DNA from: Siniperca chuatsi
Lineage: Eukaryota; Chordata; Actinopteri; Centrarchiformes; Sinipercidae
Length of the DNA stretch: 64,000 bases
NCBI RefSeq assembly: GCF_020085105.1
Contig: NC_058043.1
Coordinates: forward strand, 18,282,167 to 18,346,166
Reading direction: 5' to 3'
Shown here: positions 1 to 12,600 of the stretch, piece by piece
Position numbering within the stretch: position 1 is the stretch's first letter
Layout: every line of letters starts with the position of its first letter
Made by a program: the position numbers and the translations under genes
The notes under the pieces: generated by a model
Database searches by the model: none
What the model was told of the DNA's origin: nothing
Seen by the model: only the letters and a program-made list of their open reading frames with translations

Positions 1-3000
1 ACCGGCTTTTATATGAGAATTTACGGTATACTCAACACCAGTAATGCTACATGTGACATGATAGACAAGGTGTGTCTGCCTTCGGGTCTGTAAAAATTGC
101 ACATAGAAAGGGATGCATAGTACATAAGAACACAGACAAACTAACAAAGTCATACACCAACAAACACACACATACAGGGAGTATGAGAGAGCATGGGAGT
201 CATAAGTAAACACCTGCTTAATTAAAAAGGTATTGTATTTGACAAACTGCTCTCTGAAGCATGCAGACTCCCTATCACTGGCGTCTAAAGAAGTCCCACA
301 CTGAGTTCATTAAAGGCTTAAATTACCACTGCACATTGGACTGCCTACCCCAGAATAATCATTGAAGAATCAATATAAGTTAGATAGATGTATTTTTCAG
401 GTGTTGTTGCTGCAGGGCTACAGTTTTGGAAAACAATCTGCCAGAGATGGGACACCAATCCAAAACCACAAATCGGGTCACAAAGTTCAACAAACACCAT
501 TATGAGTCAAGACAAAAAACTCTGAAGATCTGTCCCCTGGTGTCACAATAGTTGAAAAGAGTCCACTTTAATGATTAATGTTCACATCTATATATATTGT
601 CTTCATGGAAAAGGTTTGGAGTGACATTTAAAAGGTCTAGTGTGTAGGATTTAGTGGTATTTAGTGATGAAATTGCAGTTTGCAACCATTTGAATACTGA
701 TAGCCTCACCCTCCCCTTCCAAGCATGTAGGAGAAACTACAGTGGCTGCAACCCGCAACTTGTGGCCACCGTAGTAATGCGAATGGCCCTATTTTGAGCC
801 AGCGTTTGGTTTGTCCGTTCCGGGCTACTGTAGAAACATGGCAGTGCAACTTGTAGATAAAAATGGCTTATTAAAGGTAATGAAAACACGATTCTTATTT
901 TCATGTGATTATACACTAATGAAAACATACTTATAAATATTATATTCCATTTCAGCCAATAGATCCTTCTTAATGTTACACACTGGACCCTTAACTTCAT
1001 GTATTTCTATTTGGTTTTATTTTCTTATATATCGCTTTATATTCTTTTTTTCATATTGTTTCCCAGAGGACTTCTATTAATCCCATTAAAAGCATGATGG
1101 CATTTCCTCTCTCATGGAGGCTACAAGAATGGACCACAGGTTCAAAAGTAAAGTGGATTGTGAAGTCACCTGGAACAGAGACGGGAAGGACACAAGCGGC
1201 AGAAAAGGTATTTGACAATTACTTTCACATGAGACAACACAGCATCTATTGCAAGACCTTCCGTCTTTGAACCTCTTTAATTCCCCCTAAGGTGCCAGAG
1301 CAGCAAGTGGGCAGTGATGCTGTCACTGAGGAAGTGGCCACAGAACAACACTGATGAGGACAAAGGAGATGGGAACTCTGAATATCCTATGATCAAACCT
1401 GTGTTTTATCTTAACATACTACATCACTGGGCCCTATTTCATTTGAGACCCCTCTCTCAACTAAAACAGGGCTGCCTTCAAGAAGCTGTGTACAGACACG
1501 CAGAGCCATGAGATAGAGCCACAGAACACCTTGTCCTAGTGTTACAGACACCTGCCGAGAATCCTCGTGTCAGACCCGAATCCCCTTCTCACTGCTATCA
1601 AGGTTTAGTTCTTCACTGCTGGAAGCACCTTCAGTCTCAAGCCATGTTATATTCTGCTTTAGAAAGATACATGCTGTTTTTAATAAGAACACTTAGTTTG
1701 TTCCATTAATACACAGTTTCTCAAAATGTGTGTGTGTGATTGTGTTGTAAGAGTTAATTTCTCAAAGTTCTACATATTTGAGTATTTAGTCTCTAAATTT
1801 ATGTAAATATATTTTTTCATCTATTCATCTAATATCAGAATTCATTGTAAAAACTGTGTTGTTACAGTATGTAAAAAGGTACAACACAGGAATCAGCTTC
1901 ACTACACAATTCAATACTGGATTCAGATAAAATGTATTCCGACCTGGACAACAGGTCTTATTGTCCGCAGTGTGGGTGCTGTCTGACTTGCACCTCTGTT
2001 ATTATTCCTGTTCTGTGTATAAGAGTTGGGTGTTCAGCTCCAGAGAGCATGGTGCTACGTTTGTTATATCTTTTAGGCTCAGTCAAAAATAAGAATGTAA
2101 GATTATTTAATATAACCACAGATCTCCATACTGAGAGCAAGAAAGCTTGTGACATACCTCTCAACTGCAGTGTCTTGGTGATAGGAGGGCTTCTTTGACA
2201 CTGCTGTTATTGGTCTGTCTCTGACACAACATCAGTGCTGGAGCATCAGTGGTTTGATTACTAAAATTCATTTAGCTGTAGCCATAGATAAAATACCTCT
2301 CAATTGGCCTAAAGCAAGACCATTTTCTTATCCTAGGTGTTATCCAAGTTTTTTGTTGTTGTTGCTTTTGTGAGATGGGTGAGTTCAAGTTTGTAACACT
2401 AGATACAGCAAGGACAAGCTTTGTAAAAGTGCTGGAGTATAAATGTTGGCTGTTTGTAAATTAGTGTTAATTCTTGAGAATTGCAAATTAGTATGATTTA
2501 CAAGGTGGCCTTAAAAGATAGGCAGGCATAGACAACCATTAAAACAGACAAGCAGCAAAAATGGGCCTAAATAGGATGCTCATGTTGCTGTGTGTCTGAG
2601 GATGTGTTGGTAGAAATGTTTTTGCTAAGACTTTTACAATAAAAAAAAAAAAATATTCGGCAGATATTAGTATTGTACAACCACAGTATCATTGTTGAAC
2701 AAGTTGCATTTAAACAGCATCCAGCATAATGTTACCAGATTATTACCACTTTTGCAAGATATACACAGCATGACCCATCTCCTCCCATCATATTACTCCT
2801 TTCCCGTGCTGTTGGTACAGAAGTGCCCAAAGGCGAGTGCGTGTCTGTGTGGCTACTTTACATAAGCCAAGCATCTTAGAGTGCATCCAATGGAAAACAA
2901 ACAAACTCACAAGCACACAGAGAAAGATCTGCAGCACAACAGCAGCTATAAAATCAAGAGACAAAAAAGCAATACTTGTAACACATTTTAGAAAATGTCA

Positions 3001-4023
3001 ACAGCTGATCTTTTTCGACACCTCTGCTCCTGCGTCTCCGCAGCCAGTGGGTTGTGGATTAGCTGCCGTATGTTCCACCCAGAGGGGTCTTTCTCAGTAA
3101 TCTGGCATCTACTTAATATTTGCTCACTCACAGTGGTGAGGAACTGTGGCCTTTTCACTGCGGGACAGCCAGAGAGGCAGAATGGCTGACTGATAGAGGG
3201 GACCGGATTCACGTGGTCCATAGGACAATATGCTTCTGACCTGGAGGTCAGGGCTACGTGTGAAATGGAGATCAAGGTTTGACCATCAATTGTGAGCAAA
3301 TATAGAGACCTTTGGATTAAAGTGAGAATCATGGCTGTGGAGCAGACTTGGAGAGAATTTAAAAAATACAGTGAGGTAGATTTCATCCTCTCTGCACCAA
3401 CAGAGCTACATGGGCAAATGTTAATACAGACACAGAGACTGACATAGACACACATATTTTAGATTATTCCACTGCAAAAAAAGGTGCTAGTTATAAAAAA
3501 AAAAAATTCCATTAACTAAATTGGTGGAGTTAAAAAGGTACGACAGCTTTTCATGCAAACAACAATTAAAAGTTGGTTTTTTTTTACCATTTTTAAAGGA
3601 GTTCTGTCAGCCGTACCTGTACACTAAAACAGACCATATATATGTCCTTATTCTTTTCGCCATCTGATATATCATGTTATGTTCCAACCTGAAATCACAT
3701 GAACAAGACTTGCATTTCTTCTCGGCATATGAGCCCACTATGGTTGCCCATCATAAATATGTTAAAGCTTTCATCTTCAAAGCTGAAGTTGATGCTGAAT
3801 GTAATTGCTCGCTCAGGACAGGTTTTGGCTAAAAAAAGGTATGGCAAGCCTGTATTCTTACAATGAGGACTGGCGTTAATTAACAGCCATACAGCAGTTC
3901 AGCCATATAGTGCTGCTGATTATTGGTTTAGAAATAATTTGCATAGTACTGTACATGGTGTCAGACCTCTTAGTGGCCACAACTCTAGAAAGAGACCTGA
4001 ATGCAAATTCAACTCGCAACCAA
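1..4023. other. gene-free DNA left of the LTR element
   Basis: No exon of a recognisable gene was found here on either strand. The stretch lies beyond the second coding exon of tex264, so it is either tex264 intron 2 or sequence downstream of that gene. It is AT-rich with short A runs (near 2641 and 3500). One inverted-repeat element (632-990) is listed separately. A 155-codon open frame on the minus strand at 2988-3455 has no recognisable domain. Confidence 0.6.
632..990. mobile_element. short inverted-repeat element (MITE) flanked by TTAA
   Basis: The left end reads AAGGTCTAGTGTGTAGGATT and the right end, read on the other strand, GGGTCCAGTGTGTAACATT, giving imperfect terminal inverted repeats of about 20 bp. 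Both ends are bordered by TTAA (628-631 and 991-994), the duplication made by piggyBac-type transposases. The 359-bp interior has no reading frame of its own, so this is a non-autonomous element. The family assignment to piggyBac is inferred from TTAA alone. Confidence 0.6.
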
Positions 4024-4390
4024 TGTCGTAAGGGGTGCTGTATGGAGGTATGTGGACCCAAAAGCAGATGACAAGGAAGCGGTCTTGCCGGATGACTACT
4101 GTGTTTATTGTTGGGTGGAATGCAGGCAAGAACAGGCAGAGGTGAGCAGACAGGTAATGAGCAGACAAAAACCAAAATCCAAAATCCAAAAATCCAAAAT
4201 CCAAACAAGGTCCACCGGAGAACAAAGAATCCAAGATAAACTCAGTCAAGGGCTTGGCAAGGAACAACACCATGTGTACAACAATCAAAACTGGAGGGAA
4301 AACACAGACAGGAAGTAAAAACACAAGACACACAAGGGAAGGAGACTAATACAAAATAAAACAGGAAGTGTCAACACCAAAACTACCACA
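4024..4390 (-). repeat. 3' LTR of the minus-strand retrotransposon
   Basis: This 367-bp direct repeat matches 6273-6627. It is the downstream LTR in element orientation, because the purine tract lies directly beside it at about 4392-4403. It holds a few more AAAATCC units than the other LTR, which accounts for the 12-bp length difference. Confidence 0.9.
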
Positions 4391-4659
4391 GTACCCCCCT
4401 CTCAAGGGACGGCTCCCAGACGTCCCAAACAAAACAAGTCAAAAACGTTCCCTTCTGAAACAAGTTCACAACAGTCCAAATCCAGCCAGGTGGGCGGAGG
4501 GGGTCCGGAGGAGGGATTCAAGGGCCAGGTGGGAGACTTGGGGCGGATGGCCCGGGGCTGGACAGGTGCGGAGCTGGGGACCTCGGGCGGACGGCCCGGG
4601 AGCTGGGGACCTCGGGCGGACGGCCCGGGGGCTGGACAGGTGCGGAGCTGGGGACCTCA

Positions 4660-6020
4660 GAGCTGATCTCCGGAGGCCGGCGACGAACACAGAGCCCTTC
4701 TGGAGGCCGGCGACGAACACGGAGAGTCACTGGAGGCGGCGGCGATTTAACGCGGAGCCCTTCTGGAGGCCGGCGGCGAGCGGAGCCCTTCTGGAGGCGG
4801 CGGCGACGAACGCGGAACCCTTCTGAAGGCCGGCGGCGAGGCGGAGAGTCACTGGAGGCCGCCGGCGAACACGGAGAGTCACTGGAGGCTGGCAGCTGAC
4901 ACTGACCCTTTCTGGAGGCCTGACCATCTACTCAGGGACCAATGGCGGTACAGCGGGGCCGGGGACTGGCAATGAGGCGTCAGGGCGGGAGCCGGCAACG
5001 GCGGGACATCAAGACAGGGTGGTGAGGTGGCTGGATCTGGAGCCGGCGGCTGGGCCTCGGGACAGGGAGCCGGCGGCTGGGCCTCGGGACAGGGAGCCGG
5101 CGGCTGGGCCTCGGGACAGGGAGCCGGCGGCTGGATGGCTGGACATGGAGCAGGGACTGGCACAAGGGGCTGCTGCGACCCAGCAGGGACTGGAGCAAGG
5201 GGCTGCTGCGACCCAGCACCAGCAGGGACTGGAGCAAGGGGCTGCTGCGACCCAGCAGGGACTGGAGCAAGGGGCTGCTGTGATCCAGTAGGGACTGGAG
5301 CTGGCGACAGGACCGCTGGACTGGGAGCCGGCTTCGGAACTTCAGGGCTTGGGACAAGGAGCTGCTGTGACCCAGCAGGGACTGGAGCCGGCGTGGCAGC
5401 AGGACATGGCACTGGCGACTGGACCTCTGGACATGTCACCTCTGGCACTGTCTTCGGAACCTCAGGCCTGGGAGTAAGGAGCTGCTGCGATCCAGCCGGG
5501 AAGCGAGTCGGCTGCGATCCAGCAGAGAGTTCAAGGAACTGCTGCGATCCAGCCGGGAAACGAGTCGGCTGCGATCCAGCAGAGAGTTCAGGGAACTGCT
5601 GCGATCCAGCCGGGAAAGAAGTCGACTGTGATCCAGCAGGGGGTCCAGGGGGCTGCTGAGGTCCGGCGGAGAGTCCAGGGTGCGGCTGATATCCAGCGGC
5701 GGAGGCGAGGACAGGGTGCGGCTGCGATCCAGCGGCGGAGGAGAGGACAGGGTGCGGCTGCGATCCAGCGGCGGAGGCGAGGACAGGGTGCGGCTGCGAT
5801 CCAGCGGCGGAGGAGAGGACAGGGTGCGGCTGCGATCCAGCGGCGGAGGAGAGGACAGGGTGCGGCTGCGATCCAGCGGTGGAGGAGAGGACAGGGTGTG
5901 ATGGCTGCTGCCATCCAGCAGAGACAGGGAGGAATGGCTGGAGCCATCCAGCAGAGACAGGGAGGAATGGCTGGAGCCATCCAGCAGAGACAGGGAGGAA
6001 TGGCTCCTGCCATCCAGCAG
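4660..6020. repeat. GC-rich tandem repeats inside the LTR element
   Basis: Several blocks of short tandem units follow one another. One has about 30-45-bp units built on CTGGAGGCCGGCG (4660-4900). Another has 27-bp units with GCCTCGGGACAGGGAG (5055-5130). A third has units around GGGCTGCTGCGACCCAGC (5165-5290). A fourth has 36-bp units with GGACAGGGTGCGGCTGCGAT (about 5690-5900), and the last has GGAGCCATCCAGCAGAGACAG units (5925-6020). The composition stands out sharply from the AT-rich surroundings. Confidence 0.85.
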
Positions 6021-6255
6021 AGACAGGGAGTGGTGGAGAGTGACCGGAATCTGTAGGCGAGGTGGTGCCGGCTGTTGAGAGCTGGGTGGTGAGTCGGGAG
6101 ACCTGCTGGGTTAGCTGTGTGATTTCGGAAACCATGGCCTTTCTGCTGTCTGTCAGAGTCTGGAGTAATTGTTCATCTTTCCCTAGCAGAATCTCTCTGT
6201 TAGCTAGCGTTAAGTGGTAGGATGCTACTTCCAGGTTATTACCTGCTGGGTCCAT
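4879..6255 (-). CDS. Gag-like, proline-rich repeat protein of the LTR element
   Basis: This is a 458-codon open frame. It starts at an ATG (MDPAGNN...) 18 bp inside the 5' LTR; another in-frame ATG lies five codons upstream at 6270. The first 60 or so residues look like the N-terminus of a Ty3/Gypsy-type Gag and include a likely coiled coil (LTQQVSRLTTQLS). The rest is tandem low-complexity sequence: units around PVSAGW, HPVLSSAAGSQP, LSAGSQPTRFPAGSQQ, LAPVPAGSQQP and CPEAQPPAP. I see no CCHC zinc knuckle and no enzyme domain. The repeats also keep plus-strand frames open; those are shadows. It probably depends on enzymes from a related autonomous element. Whether the protein is made is unknown. 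Confidence 0.6.
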   Translation of the reverse strand: MDPAGNNLEVASYHLTLANREILLGKDEQLLQTLTDSRKAMVSEITQLTQQVSRLTTQLSTAGTTSPTDSGHSPPLPVSAGWQEPFLPVSAGWLQPFLPVSAGWLQPFLPVSAGWQQPSHPVLSSTAGSQPHPVLSSAAGSQPHPVLSSAAGSQPHPVLASAAGSQPHPVLSSAAGSQPHPVLASAAGYQPHPGLSAGPQQPPGPPAGSQSTSFPAGSQQFPELSAGSQPTRFPAGSQQFLELSAGSQPTRFPAGSQQLLTPRPEVPKTVPEVTCPEVQSPVPCPAATPAPVPAGSQQLLVPSPEVPKPAPSPAVLSPAPVPTGSQQPLAPVPAGSQQPLAPVPAGAGSQQPLAPVPAGSQQPLVPVPAPCPAIQPPAPCPEAQPPAPCPEAQPPAPCPEAQPPAPDPATSPPCLDVPPLPAPALTPHCQSPAPLYRHWSLSRWSGLQKGSVSAASLQ

Positions 6256-6272
6256 GTTTGGTCGGATCATTC

Positions 6273-6627
6273 TGTCGTAAGGGGTGCTGTATGGAGGTAT
6301 GTGGACCCAAAAGCAGATGACAAGGAAGCGGTCTTGCCGGATGACTACCGTGTTTATTGTTGGGTGGAATGCAGGCAAGAACAGGCAGAGGTGAGCAGAC
6401 AGGTAATGAGCAGACAAAAAAAACCAAAATCCAAAATCCAAACAAGGTCCACCGGAGAACAAAGAATCCAAGATAAACTCAGTCAAGGGCTTGGCAAGGA
6501 ACAACACCATGTGTACAACAATCAAAACTGGAGGGAAAACACAGACAGGAAGTAAAAACACAAGACACACAAGGGAAGGAGACTAATACAAAATAAAACA
6601 GGAAGTGTCAACACCAAAACTACCACA
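6273..6627 (-). repeat. 5' LTR of the minus-strand retrotransposon
   Basis: This 355-bp direct repeat matches 4024-4390. In element orientation it is upstream and should hold the promoter. The reading frame of the internal ORF stays open into it, up to 6570, but the Gag-like start at 6255 lies outside the LTR. Confidence 0.9.
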
Positions 6628-6632
6628 ACCAA

Positions 6633-9600
6633 CCTTGGCTCATATAAAAGAACAGTGGTGTAAATGAGAATAGAGGCATTTAGTGACATTTTTAAAGTAG
6701 AGCCCAGCCTGACGTGCAACTCCACCGAAGTGATACACTAAAAAAAAAAAAAAAGTATATATTATGTAATAAATAACAAGCTTACTGGTAGCTGTTGGGA
6801 ATAAAATATATAATTTCACATATTCATGACAAATGAATAACTCAACCAACAATCCAAAACAAAAACAAAATAGAACAAAACAAAAATCAATACAGTACTT
6901 TAAAAAAAGGTGGCAACTCTATGTATAAATAATTGAAGAATGATGAACAAATACGCTCCATCCAGTATGAACCATATGGCTCAGGACGGGGCCCATTGGG
7001 TTCTGGGAGAGTTTATGTTACCAGTTAAAAAACATAAGACATCAGGGTGGAAATTCAACATTTTCATTTTGTAACATGTTTCCACAATTAAAAGAATCTC
7101 TACTGAACATCATGTGCTTAGTTTCACACTACGCACTCTGTCAACGCCATCTAAAATCCTTTCTTGCAGCAGATGATCCACAGATAGCTAGAGTGCCAGA
7201 GTTATAGCTGATGTTAGTCAATGCAGTGGTCAAAATAAAACTGTAGAATTTGTGTCTTTTGGAAAAACAATAAGATTATTGTTGTAAGTTTGAAACCATA
7301 GAGCGATTTCTTTTCCAGGTTATTTGTTTTGGGGTCAGAGAACATTGCTGCTCTTCTTTACTCACCTACTGTACGTCGCCTCGCTCTTTTAGATGTCCAC
7401 ACAGGAGCCTGCCCATGTTTAAGCTGAGTGTACCTCCTGACTGACCTTCTTCAAGAATGATGATGTAAAGATAGGACTAATCTTCACAAACCCACTCTTC
7501 CACAGTCTGCTACTTCAAACAGATAGATTTAGACTGAGCCCAAAGTTCCTATGGAGAATTGCTTCTTAAAGGCCATGAACTTCTTTTTAAAAGGCCAAGA
7601 CATCCTTGCCGACTAAATTGAATAAGCTGAAATCAAGTCAATAAACCTCACTGAACTATCTGATGAACAAGCTACTTGACACACACAAACATGATTTTGT
7701 GAGAGCACGTGTGTTTGCGGAGAGGGTAATAGTGCTTCCAAAGACGGATTGTTCATCCAGATGGGCAATGACCAGATATCCTGTGGAGGCATGACGCTTC
7801 TGCCATCTAACCTCTTCAGTTTTCCACACTCCCGCTGCCTTAGTCTCACAAGCTGCCATTCTCCATGCAAATGAAAGACGGCAGGTCATCACATTCAAAT
7901 AGACCATTATTAGTTGTAAGGTCAGAGCGTGATTTTTAATCTCAGAAAGAAAAGGACAGTGCTGAATATCAAGGAAACACAAAGTGTTATGCATTTATTA
8001 ATCACAGCAGTAGTTAGCAACAAAGTTAACAGAATTTCGAGGACATGTTAAAACCTTGACTTGCACTCATATGCACAAAATACCTGTATGCAGAATAGCA
8101 GTTTTGTATGAAAAATACAAATACACCATGCCACAGTCACAATATTGCCATAGCAACCATTATTCACATATCAATGAGGCTGAGCGGGTCAGAAAAATGT
8201 GAGGGCCGATTTAATTCTCAGCCGAACGGGAATAGTGTGCATGCACAGTAGAGAAGACAGACGAACACATAGGTCACAAATACAACAGTGAAAACACTAC
8301 CTGTCAGAGTGCGCTCACAAGAAAGAGTTTAATTGGTAGCATGGTGCGTGACGCCCAGCTGGAGTTTCAGATGGAAGAGTATCCCAGAGCCACAGGGAAG
8401 CAGGGATCAATATGAACACCACAAACGCTTCTGCATGCTATCAACTGCACCACCGGATTGTCACAAAGAATGGCAGCCTCAGAGCAATGTTACAAGACTA
8501 CCAGAATGATTAAAACCTGGGACTGCTTAAATGTTTACAACATGGTCTTGAAAGGTGCAAGTAAATTAAATACTTAAAAAGGAACAGTTCGGCATTCTCG
8601 GAAATCCACTTATTTGGTTTCTTGCAGAGAGTTAGATGAGAAGATTGATACCACTCCCATGCCTATATGCCTGTACGCTAAACATGAGGCCACGGCAAGC
8701 ATAAAGACTGGAAGACGGGAAACATCTAGCCTGGCTCTGCCCAAAGTAAAAAAAATCTGCCTACCAGTAGGTCTAAATTTTTAGTTGTATGTATATATTT
8801 TGTTTAATCAGCACACAATCAGATGTGTAGAAACAATAAGTTGTGGTTTTACATGAAGTCACATGTGGTCACTATTTTTTGTCCGGGTGCTATTTACAGA
8901 GCCAGGCTAGCTGGTTCCCCCTGTTTCCAGTCTTTATGCTAAGCTAAGCTACTCACCTGCTCTAGCTCCATAGTAAACACACAGACACAAGAGTGGTATC
9001 ATTCTTGTCATCTAACTCTCAAGCAAGAAAAAGGAGTATTTCCCAAAAAAGTAAAACTATTCCTTTAATAGCAAATTATATGTTGCTGGAAACTCTTCAA
9101 GTTATTATATTATTAATAGTATTATAAATATGTTCTTCATTTAATATTGCCATTCAGTTTCTCTAGATTGTAATTTTACTATTGCAACTTCTGCCTATTC
9201 TGAATATACAACATCCATTATATGTCTGTGTATCCTGGAAGAAAGATGCCTCTTCTGTTGCTCTTCCTGAGGTCTCTCCTTTTTTGCCATTAAAAAGGTT
9301 GTTTGTAGATTTTTTTTTTCCCAAAACGAGGGTCTAGACAAAGAGGGTGTTGTATATTAGACAGATTGTAAAGCCCTCAAAATGTTACTTATTTTACTTT
9401 TAACTATTTCCTACGCTACAAAGGTTATGTTTTTGGTGCCAATTGTTTGTTTTCGGTGCAGTTTGTATGTTTGTTTGTTTGTCAGCAGGATTACGGAAGA
9501 ACTACTGGCCAGATTTTCAGGAAACTTGGTGGAAGGGTGTAGCATGGGCCAAGGAGGAACCCAGTAAATTTTGGAGCGGATCCGAATCATGGGGCGGGTA

Positions 9601-12600
9601 CACAAATTATTTTTTACTGTTGGTAACATTGCAAGATAGGTCAATTTTAACACCAGTGTGTATGGCAAAGTGAACTGAATTCAAGTAAAAAAGCAATATT
9701 TCCACCTGCTTTGTCTGCAGTTGTTGTTGTAACAACCACTGCATGTTTGTTTGACATACTGTGATTCTAAAAGGTTTCCTTCAGAAATGTAGTACCTCTG
9801 AATTATACTTAAGTATCGTAATTGAGTAAATATACTCAATTACGCTTTCATCACCAAATGCATACAAATTTACATTCAACCTACTGAATCTCAATTATGG
9901 AAGCCTCAAAAGGATGCAGCATTTTTTCTTAGCTATGAGGAGGTTAAGCAGTAGATGAGGTTTAGATGTAACCAAGGACAATGCTCTGGATAAAAACAAA
10001 CAAACAAAAAAAACAGATAATAACGAAATATTAGAGCTGCAGCAATTCTCAGAGAAGCAGGCATTATATGAAAGAGCCCAGTGTGTACACATGGCTTCAG
10101 CACATCATAGCACACTCTTTATGGAAAAGAAGACGAAAAAAGTGATGAAACTGTCATCAGTGTCATTGGTGTCTAAATATAGCCTTGTGCATACAGCCAA
10201 GTGTTTCCTCCACATTCTGTCAAATGGCAGACTGAAGGGATAACCAGCCATATTAATTGTAAACACACGATATGAAGAATTGCAGGTCAGAGGCTGTCTC
10301 CACCTCTGAACTGTTGCTTTCTGTTATTATAAAAGGTTATTATTATTGAGAGTCCTCAAGAAACAATAAGTGTTAACCAATAAAAATGTAACGGAGGGAA
10401 CAGTGCTGTGGAATGACAGCAAGATAAGTCTCCTTCATTATTAATGCTCTCACCACAACCTGCATTTTAAAGCACACAGACACAAAGAGCAGACAGACAT
10501 GTGCCTCCTCTAACTCAAATTTTCACCATGCTCCCAAACAGACACAGTGACACATGCTCGCTCACAAACTCACACATCACTTATTGAGTCTCACTTTGCT
10601 TCCTGAGCTTTGATGCCATCGCAGCCACAACCCCTGCCCTTCTGCACCATCCCACGCAGAAATCACTGAACAGAGAGCAGTTAAGGGAGTCTGCGCCCTG
10701 AGCCTAGGAGGCATTAAAGATGTAGAATCCTGCCACGCCTTCCCCCTGCCTCCATGTCCCTTTGTGCTGGTTTGAGGGTCAGCGTAGATCCGTGTAAAAC
10801 CTCATCATGGCTCATGATACTGCGGCCATGGGGCTTAACATTTAAAAGGGATAATTATAGTTTTGTTTTGTAAAAATGTAATTTTTATCCCAGGTGAGAA
10901 AACTCATTGATGCTTTTTTAATTTCTCGGCTTGCAGTTTGAAGGCACCATATGCTGAAGAGCTCCTTTTCGATCCCACAGATATCCATAAAGTGAGCTAT
11001 GGTAAGCTTCAAACTGCGTGTAACAAAGCATCTGTGGGTTTGTCTAACTCGGAGTAAATAGGAAAAACAGCAGAATTCCAGAAAACCAAACTCTTCCTCC
11101 AAAATATTTTACTGCAAGCGTACTTTCGAAAGGCTCAACTTGTGCAATTGCAGTCCATGCACTCAGATGTATTGTCCTCTTTCCCTGTGTCAAAATATTA
11201 CCTGTTAACTGTCTCTTGTTCCCGTTCTGCTGCTGAAAACAACCAGCATCCATTCAAAATAATTAGGAAAGGAAAGCCTATTAGCATATTGCATTATCAT
11301 GTACTTCACACAACGAGACAGGTGGGAAAGGCAGGACAAAAAGGAATAAAAACACAATCTGAACAATGCCTCAAAATAATCCTGAATAGATAATCAGATA
11401 CTCTTGTACCCAAACACACAGAGAGCATTTAAGAAGCTATACTATCTATGAGCCCAGAGGGTCCTCTGTGTGTGGTGCCAATATGCTATAGAACAAAGTC
11501 AAAAATGAGTTGTTATCTGCATAACAATTTAATCTTCAAACTGATACCTGAACTCAGCTCTGTCAGCTAGATAACAGAAAAATAGCCGTAATTTAAGGCA
11601 TGATTTTCAGAAATACTGGGATGTGAGGCAGTGAGTGGGTGGGTTCCTTCACCTGACTTTGAGAGAAGTTTAATTGGCTTTATAACCATGTAACATGATT
11701 TAGGATTATTATTAATAAATGGTCTGTGTGTATGTGTGTTTCTGTGGATGTGTGTTCAGTATAGACAATGAGAGACAGAAGAGCGCTACAATGGGTGGTG
11801 GAAGCACAGTTGTTTTACAGGAGTGTCCTAATTCCCCATTCACTATCCTGCTGGTTGACTGACAGACAGCATATAGTTTATCAGCTGCACACACTTGGTA
11901 CGTGGTAAGAAACAAAGACAGACAGACAAAGAAGATGCAATATGCTAAGAATAGAGAGTTTTCTAGAAACCAAGACTATTATGATTTGATGAGAGTAAAT
12001 GTCAACGAATGTACAGGAGAATACAAACAATACAACTCCATAGTTCCGAATTCATTTTGTTAACAGTTAGTGCAGAAACAGTGACTGACTGAGTGAAATG
12101 ACACATTTATATTCACCCATAGAACCATCTAACCAGAGCTAAAGGAGGTGGATACACCTGAAATCAGCACAGTTCCACTGGCTAACCCCTAATCAGGCCA
12201 TTGCATGAAATATAGATGCTGTGGACAATAAAGCAAAACAATATTTTTTCTATATTTAATTCAACAAATAACATCAAAGAAGATGGCGAAAGTGGCTGGT
12301 GAATAAACCATGAGCAGAATGGAGGTGAGGAATCAACACTCTGCAGTGGTGGAGCATGAAGGTGCCGCTAACTAAAGAGGTGAAAACAGACAGGAATTTC
12401 CAATGCTTTTGTTCCATGATACGTAATGAAGGTTCAAACAGGATGACTTTTCTCTCCCACCACCTGCATAACACTGCCTTAAATTCCTTTTCAGATGGGA
12501 GTTGAAGACCTTGTGGACAGCCAAACATTCCCAGTTCACCCTTAATGCAGGTCTGTCCAGCTGCTTCCGTCACCCAATCTACCTCACCACCAGATGGAGG

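Larger units (their letters stand above)
4024..6627 (-). mobile_element. complete non-autonomous LTR retrotransposon
   Basis: Two near-identical direct repeats (4024-4390, 367 bp; 6273-6627, 355 bp) bound a GC-rich interior. Read on the minus strand each repeat starts TG and ends CA. The element is flanked by a 5-bp duplication ACCAA (4019-4023 and 6628-6632). A purine tract GAGAGGGGGG sits just before the downstream LTR (about 4392-4403), which fixes the orientation as minus. The repeats differ mainly by one substitution (4097, T versus C) and a length change in an AAAATCC run, so the insertion looks recent. No protease, reverse transcriptase, RNase H or integrase is encoded. The only substantial frame is the Gag-like ORF listed separately. 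The expected TGG of a tRNA primer-binding site is not seen right after the 5' LTR. Confidence 0.9.

Noticed and set aside
1161..1195. Minus-strand GDF-containing frame as the missing tex264 exon 3
   Set aside because: Only three residues match the expected RQGDFYVPE block, and the flanking codons and splice sites do not fit.
2988..3455. 155-codon minus-strand ORF near the left end
   Set aside because: No domain, coding-like composition or homologue recognised. It could be a real exon, but there is nothing to support it.
4720..5910. Regularly spaced repeats as a possible CRISPR-like array
   Set aside because: Units are contiguous and in-frame tandem repeats without unique spacers, inside a eukaryotic retrotransposon ORF.
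5027..6056. Long plus-strand ORFs (Gly/Gln/Arg-rich) inside the LTR element
   Set aside because: They are opposite-strand shadows of the GC-rich tandem repeats. The purine tract and LTR ends show that the element reads on the minus strand.
9470..9640. Possible dispersed repeat (ACTGGCCAGATTTTCAGGAA region)
   Set aside because: The string looks familiar as a repeat, but no ends, duplication or coding remnant could be defined, so it was not listed as an element.
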